From SCUB01 sp041918675 (GTDB taxonomy: Bacteria; Pseudomonadota; Alphaproteobacteria; Rhizobiales; Xanthobacteraceae): a stretch of DNA of 64,000 nt. The stretch is taken from assembly GCA_041918675.1 (NCBI GenBank), contig JAYRVF010000014.1, positions 558,001-622,000 on the forward strand, given 5' to 3'. Of this stretch, positions 59,928 through 64,000 are shown in pieces. The first letter of the stretch is position 1; each line of letters opens with the position of its first letter. The position numbers were made by a program, and so were the translations under genes. The notes under the pieces are model-generated. The model was not told the origin of the DNA and did not search any database. It saw only the letters and a list, made by a program, of their open reading frames with translations.

Positions 59928-62225
59928 TTACTTCTTCGCCGGAGCGACGACCTTGGCGCCATTCTGCTCAAGATAGGTCTTGGCGCGCAGACCGATGTCG
60001 GCGGCCTTAACCTGATACTGCCACCACTGGCCGGCCCACAGGGTGGCGTTCTGCCAATCCTGCTTCTTCGCGAAGTCGTCCGCCTTCGCGCGGGCGTCCT
60101 TGGCGAAGTTGAGCTGGTCGGTCGCGTCCTCGACCATCGCCACGACTTCCTTGAAGTCCTTGAAGTTCGTGGAGACGATATAGCCGACGACGCTGTCGAT
60201 CACACCCTGGGTGTCGGTGCAGGTCTTGTACTGCTTGTCGAAGTCGGCCTTGGAGTAGGCCTGGCCGGCCTTCACGTCGGCCGACGCCGTGGCGAGACCC
60301 TTCGGCTTCACCACCAGGTAGCCCTCCATTTCCAGATGCAGCGCCGAGCAGAACTCGGTGCAGTAGAAGGAGAACACGCCGGGCTTGTCGGCCTTGAGCT
60401 TCGCCGTGGCCGTCTTGCCGGGCTCGATCGACAGGTTGACGTTGTAGGTCGAGACCGCGAAGCCGTGGGTTTCGTCCTCGGCGCGCTCGGAGTTGGTGAT
60501 GACGAAGGAGACTTCGTCGCCCTCTTCCACCTCGACGATTTCGGGCGTGAAGTGCGAGCGGATCGCGGTCATATAGACCGTGACCTTGCCCGGCTCACGC
60601 ACGATCTTTTCCGAACCCGGACGCACCGCCTGCGGATGCGGCTTGCCGGTGCGGCTGTCGGTGCCGTAGGCGTAACGCACCAACGGCTTGAGCTTGTCGG
60701 CCGCGATCGAGGTCGCGTAGTGCGGCTCGCCGAGCGGCAGCGGCATGTCGTAGACCAGTTCCATCTTGTCGCCGGAGATGTCGATGAGCTGGTGGTTCTG
60801 CGGATGCAGCGGGCCAACCGGGTTGAAGCGGTCGATGGCGAGCTTGTTCAGCGCGATGAGGTACTTGCCCTTCGGCTTCGTCGACTCGCCTTCCATCGCC
60901 ACGAGGTGGCCGATGTTGTAGTGCACCGACACCTTGTCGAGCACCTTGCCTTCGCAATAGTCCCACTTCACGACCTGGCTGTCGACATAGAGCGAGGTGT
61001 AAACGATGCAGGGCTTCGAGTCGTACTGCGAATGCAGCGGGCCGAGGCCGAGCGGAACCTGCTTATGCAGCGCGTCCTTCAGGTCGATGATCGGGATGCC
61101 GTAGCTATCCTTGCCGGAAAACTTCTTGCCGTCGATCGCCGCCTTGATCTTCTCGAACGAGTAGACCGAGGCCTGGGTGTCGAGCTTGCCGCCGACAACG
61201 ATGAACTTGCCGTCGGGCGACACGTCGACGCCGTGAGGCGACTTCGGCTCGGCCACCAGCGCGATGATGCCGGCTTCCACCGCCGTCTGCATCGTGATGA
61301 CCGCGTGATCGTTGATCTTGGTCACCTTGCCGGCCTTGAACAGCTCCTCGGCCTTCTTCCAGTTGATGATGTGCAGGTAGTCGACGTCGTTCTGCGAACA
61401 GCCGGCTTCGAACGGCGGACGGCCGGACTCGATGCCGCCGACATAACGCTCGGCGCAGAACGAGTTGGTGAACGACCAGCCGTCGGAGACGAGCTTGCCG
61501 GCGTCCGACAGGTCCTGCGTGTAGGGCGGCAGCTCGATCGAGAACGACTGGCTCTTGTCGATGCGGCCGGCGGCGCGGTCGAACTTCCAATAGGTCACCG
61601 CGCCACGGAACTTCTCGTTGAACTCGGAGAGCGGCGCGTAGCCGCGACCGAGCACGCCCGGATATTGCGCGGTCTCGATCACGTAATCGGAGTTCGGCGT
61701 GACGAACGCGCCGCCATGCTCGGACTGCATGATCGGGTTGACGACGATCTGCTGCGTCTCGAAGTCCTTCAGCGAAATCACGGCGATGCGCGGCGCCGAC
61801 TTGTCGTTGATGAAGAGATATTCGCCGTCCAGTTCGCCGTTGGTTTCGGTGATGGCCGGATGGTGGGTGTCACCCCAATGGATCGGACGGCCGTCGACCT
61901 TGCCTTCCTCGAGGATCTTCTTCGATTCCTCGTCGAAGCCGAAGCCCTGCCAGGGCTCGGGCGTGAACACCGACACGTATTTGAGGATGCGCATCGACGG
62001 CACGCCGTAGACGATGACCTGACCAGACTGGCCGCCCGACGAGAACACGATGAATTCGTCACGCTTGCCGGTCGGCGTATAGGTCTTGGCGGCGTTGACG
62101 ATGTCCTTCTCCGTCAGGCTGCGCCGCTTCATGACGTCCTGCAGCGATTCGGCGGCCACGGTCGCGGTGCCCGCGACCGAAGCAAGAGCCAGCCCCGCGA
62201 CAGAGGCTCTCAAAAGTGACCGCAT
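59928..62225 (-). CDS. nosZ: NosZ, clade II (Sec-type) nitrous-oxide reductase
   Basis: 765 residues. The signal peptide (LLRASVAGLALASVAGTATV) has no twin-arginine motif, marking the Sec-exported clade II. CuZ His segments include DTHHP and EHGGAF; the C-terminal cupredoxin domain has the CuA site CTEFCSALHLEM near residue 620. It reduces N2O to N2 in the periplasm. Start 62225 is set by AAAGGAG six bases upstream; the ATG at 62231 lies inside that ribosome site. Clade II nosZ is uncommon in Alphaproteobacteria. Confidence 0.96.
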   Translation of the reverse strand: MRSLLRASVAGLALASVAGTATVAAESLQDVMKRRSLTEKDIVNAAKTYTPTGKRDEFIVFSSGGQSGQVIVYGVPSMRILKYVSVFTPEPWQGFGFDEESKKILEEGKVDGRPIHWGDTHHPAITETNGELDGEYLFINDKSAPRIAVISLKDFETQQIVVNPIMQSEHGGAFVTPNSDYVIETAQYPGVLGRGYAPLSEFNEKFRGAVTYWKFDRAAGRIDKSQSFSIELPPYTQDLSDAGKLVSDGWSFTNSFCAERYVGGIESGRPPFEAGCSQNDVDYLHIINWKKAEELFKAGKVTKINDHAVITMQTAVEAGIIALVAEPKSPHGVDVSPDGKFIVVGGKLDTQASVYSFEKIKAAIDGKKFSGKDSYGIPIIDLKDALHKQVPLGLGPLHSQYDSKPCIVYTSLYVDSQVVKWDYCEGKVLDKVSVHYNIGHLVAMEGESTKPKGKYLIALNKLAIDRFNPVGPLHPQNHQLIDISGDKMELVYDMPLPLGEPHYATSIAADKLKPLVRYAYGTDSRTGKPHPQAVRPGSEKIVREPGKVTVYMTAIRSHFTPEIVEVEEGDEVSFVITNSERAEDETHGFAVSTYNVNLSIEPGKTATAKLKADKPGVFSFYCTEFCSALHLEMEGYLVVKPKGLATASADVKAGQAYSKADFDKQYKTCTDTQGVIDSVVGYIVSTNFKDFKEVVAMVEDATDQLNFAKDARAKADDFAKKQDWQNATLWAGQWWQYQVKAADIGLRAKTYLEQNGAKVVAPAKK

Positions 62226-62311
62226 GGTCATCTCCTTTGCATTACCCAGGTGTCACGGCACCGGAGACGAACCGGCGGTGCCTGGGCGCACGCCAAATTC
62301 GCGCGCCTGAG

Positions 62312-62334
62312 CGTGTTCCCCCCGCGGGAACATG
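62312..62334 (-). other. Stem-loop in the nosZ leader
   Basis: TGTTCCC / GGGAACA with a 5-nt loop, extended by C-G and G-U pairs, about 90 nt before the nosZ ATG. It may affect nosZ translation or mRNA stability. The rest of 62335-62737 contains only the half-matching box at 62531-62544. Confidence 0.4.
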
Positions 62335-62530
62335 CTTCGGCGCTCCGGCCCGAAAGCCTTGTGTTGGTTCGAATGGTCGCCACGCATGGGCGCCACGCTG
62401 AATTGATGCGGCGAATGGATCCGGCAATGAACCGCGCGCGAATGAAGCGGTTCCACGCATCGTCCACCACGCCTCGTCGGCCTGATATGGACTTTGATGG
62501 TCATGATTCCATCGCGCGCGGAGATCTTCA

Positions 62531-62544
62531 TTGATCATGGACAA
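62531..62544. promoter_or_regulatory. Imperfect DNR/FNR-like box between nosZ and the DUF2946 gene
   Basis: TTGAT-CATG-GACAA matches the TTGAT-N4-GTCAA pattern except for one base. It is 306 bp before nosZ, which is far for a direct class II site unless the transcript has a long leader. Confidence 0.35.
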
Positions 62545-62737
62545 TCGCGTCACCACGCGAAGCGGCACGACGCGCCGCCCGCTCGGGCGCGCGGCGCGTC
62601 GTTTCCGTAAGTCGCTTTTCCGGTTCGATAATCCGCGCGTCTCGCGCATGCGCGGGGATGCCTGCGCGAAACAGGTCGCGGACGCGCGCCACGAAATCGG
62701 CGGGACCTGGATACCTTGCGTGCGTCGCGGGCACATA

Positions 62738-63298
62738 TCAGGCGATCTCCCGGTCCCGAAGTTCAACGGGCGCGTGTGGGCGAACTCGGTCGGCAAGAGA
62801 GGAGGCCGGCGGTCCGCGCGCGTATGCATGGCTCGAACGCGCTTGCGCGCGGTGAATGTCGCCGAAGCCGAACACCGCCGCGAACGCGCGGCAATCCGGC
62901 ACGGTCAAGGTGAAATCGCCAACGGCCACGCTCACCGGCGACGCGGAGGCGGCCAGACAATGGCCGCAGCAATCGTGCATCGCGCCGGCCGGCTGGGTGG
63001 TTCCGTCGTCGCGCACGATATCGATGCCGCCGTCGGCGCGGCACATGATCGTCGGCCCATCGACAAGCATCGAAACGGCGAACGCCTGGAACGCGATCGT
63101 CTGCGCGGGAATCACCAGCGCGGCAACAACGGCGAGACGGTTCACCCAACGCGCCGAGCGGAACCGCGCGAGCGCGAAACGCACGCGAGCGGAGCGAGGA
63201 TTCGCATTCGCGGAATCGCGCTCGGCTTTCGCGTCGCGGAAAGCCGACATGGCTCGCGCCAACAACTGACGACCACGTCGTTCAAGCATTTCGCTCAT
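62738..63298 (-). CDS. DUF2946-type membrane-anchored periplasmic protein
   Basis: 186 residues: a basic N-terminus, a helix (VNRLAVVAALVIPAQTIAFQAF), a His/Cys motif MHDCCGHCLAAS and a C-terminal RGPPAS motif. These are the hallmarks of DUF2946 proteins, which are often found near copper and respiratory genes. The CCGHC group could bind copper. The gene is upstream of nosZ on the same strand and divergent from napF, so it may help supply copper to NosZ. The inner start at 63298 is chosen over 63304. Confidence 0.75.
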   Translation of the reverse strand: MSEMLERRGRQLLARAMSAFRDAKAERDSANANPRSARVRFALARFRSARWVNRLAVVAALVIPAQTIAFQAFAVSMLVDGPTIMCRADGGIDIVRDDGTTQPAGAMHDCCGHCLAASASPVSVAVGDFTLTVPDCRAFAAVFGFGDIHRAQARSSHAYARGPPASSLADRVRPHAPVELRDREIA

Positions 63299-63423
63299 GC
63301 ACATATTCGGTTTTCATGGAACAAAGCCGCGCGTCTGTCCTTAGCAAAGATCAAGCGTTGAGGCTCCAATCCTTGGAACAAATACACCGCGTGAATCCAT
63401 TCGCCGACAATTCGTTTCCTGAG

Positions 63424-63437
63424 TTGATAAATGTTAA
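63424..63437. promoter_or_regulatory. DNR-type box in the DUF2946 / napF divergent promoter
   Basis: TTGAT-AAAT-GTTAA, 126 bp from the DUF2946 start and 123 bp from the napF start. It is the only such site in the gap and could serve both directions. The surrounding sequence is AT-rich relative to the genome. Confidence 0.65.
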
Positions 63438-63559
63438 GTCTCGTTGATCGAATACATGCTTAGCTGCAATGCAACGAAGTTTGCCGCTTTGGCGAATCCA
63501 TCAACGGCAATCTTGCCGCGTTTACGCCGCGTCCGTTGCGCGACTTCGAGGCCATTGCC

Positions 63560-63940
63560 ATGAGGTTCCGCCGACGCGCCGAATCCTCGGAGGTGAACGT
63601 GGTCGCGACAATTTCGCGGCGCGGTCTTTTCAAGATCGCAATACCGTCAAGGCAAGCGCCCGCCGTGAACGACACGCGCGCGGCGATGGTGGCGGTCATC
63701 GGCGAAGCCTGCGTGGAGGGACGCGGTATCGTCTGCCGCCGCTGCGGCGATTCCTGCGCGCCCCGCGCCATCACCTTCCGGCTTCAATCGCGCGGCGTGG
63801 CGCGTCCTCTGCTCGACGGCGCGCGTTGCACCGGTTGCGGCGATTGCCTGCCGGTCTGCCCCAGCCGCGCCATCACCCTCATATCCGTCGAACGTGTCGC
63901 GCTGATGTCGGCGCTGACCGGATCGGGACAATCAGCATGA
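63560..63940 (+). CDS. napF: NapF-like ferredoxin
   Basis: A 126-residue iron-sulfur protein (TISRRGLFKIAIPS near the start; CRRCGDSCAPRAI; CTGCGDCLPVCPSRAI), like NapF of periplasmic nitrate reductase operons. It assists maturation of NapA in the cytoplasm. ATG 63560 follows GAGG; the frame also opens at 63536. The stop overlaps the next gene by 4 bp (ATGA). Confidence 0.85.
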   Translation: MRFRRRAESSEVNVVATISRRGLFKIAIPSRQAPAVNDTRAAMVAVIGEACVEGRGIVCRRCGDSCAPRAITFRLQSRGVARPLLDGARCTGCGDCLPVCPSRAITLISVERVALMSALTGSGQSA

Positions 63941-64000
63941 CCAATACCGACGACGAGCGACTTGGAAATATCTGCGGCGTGATCGTCCACGCCGCGCCGG
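63937..64000 (+). CDS. napD: NapD-like chaperone (partial, N-terminus only)
   Basis: The reading starting ATG at 63937 is MTNTDDERLGNICGVIVHAA and then the window ends. The N-terminal ICGVIVHAAP strand and its place after napF match NapD, the NapA signal-peptide chaperone. This implies that napA and the rest of nap lie just outside the window. Confidence 0.75.
   Translation, partial: MTNTDDERLGNICGVIVHAAP

Noticed and set aside
59796..62219. 807-residue plus-strand reading antisense to nosZ
   Set aside because: Shadow frame of a GC-rich gene; nosZ on the minus strand has all copper motifs.
62226..62231. Upstream ATG of nosZ
   Set aside because: It lies inside or directly beside the AAAGGAG ribosome site; the second ATG has normal spacing.
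1..64000. CRISPR, tRNA, rRNA, insertion sequences or prophage
   Set aside because: No regularly spaced identical repeats, tRNA-like cloverleaf ends, transposase or integrase motifs were seen; the short repeats found are local and degenerate.

Overview
The window is GC-rich and gene-dense and comes from an alphaproteobacterium. The evidence is an ALAS-type hemA (C4 haem pathway), red-type form IC RuBisCO with CbbX, and the general gene style. I place it loosely near Hyphomicrobiales (Rhodoblastus/Beijerinckiaceae-like). That placement is inference only. I see no tRNA, rRNA, CRISPR array, insertion sequence or prophage.

Layout. 1-5.2 kb: a DUF4202 fragment, an SDR protein, an unrecognised methyltransferase-like protein, and a catechol 2,3-dioxygenase-like gene divergent from a LysR regulator. 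5.2-13.4 kb: a Calvin-cycle block, cbbR divergent from cbbLSXFPT, closed by a strong hairpin. 14.0-18.5 kb: a complete branched-chain-type ABC transporter (livKHMGF order). 18.6-23.9 kb: five genes for two 2-oxoacid:ferredoxin oxidoreductases; an IorB-like subunit is fused to a KorD-like ferredoxin. 24.3-29.5 kb: hemA, three DNR-like Crp/Fnr regulators, a bacteriohaemerythrin and two small genes. 29.6-35.5 kb (minus strand): a seven-gene operon for a CuA-containing, B-family haem-copper enzyme. Its active-site Tyr is replaced by Gln, and it matches the sNOR type (norSY-senC). 35.9-47.2 kb (minus): nirS and the complete haem d1 pathway (nirE,C,F,DL,G,H,J,N), with a NapC/NirT fusion cytochrome and a cupredoxin. 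47.4-50.3 kb (plus): a secreted unknown, a BASS-type transporter, an SCO protein and a UbiE/MenG methyltransferase. 50.2-62.2 kb (minus): a clade II (Sec-type) nos operon, nosZ-C-C-B-D-G-H-F-L-Y, continuing into menA and a TlpA-like gene. 62.7-64.0 kb: a DUF2946 gene, then napF and the start of napD running off the window.

How it fits together. This is a denitrification super-island (nap, nir, sNOR, nos) beside CO2-fixation and ferredoxin-linked 2-oxoacid metabolism genes. At least seven TTGAY-N4-RYYAA-type sites lie just upstream of nirS, the sNOR operon, hemA, a haemerythrin and a DNR-like regulator, an 85-residue Cys-containing ORF, a third regulator, and the nap/DUF2946 divergent promoter. 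All three Crp/Fnr proteins keep the E-x-x-S-R recognition helix but lack FNR cysteines, so the island probably senses NO or nitrogen oxides through DNR-type regulators.

Most notable: menA sits at the tail of the nos operon, with a UbiE/MenG gene converging on it. This suggests a locally encoded menaquinol supply for clade II N2O respiration in a group usually dominated by ubiquinone. The sNOR operon also carries a cytochrome b / 2x[4Fe-4S] / MvhD-like fusion, and a 57-residue one-helix protein precedes norY.
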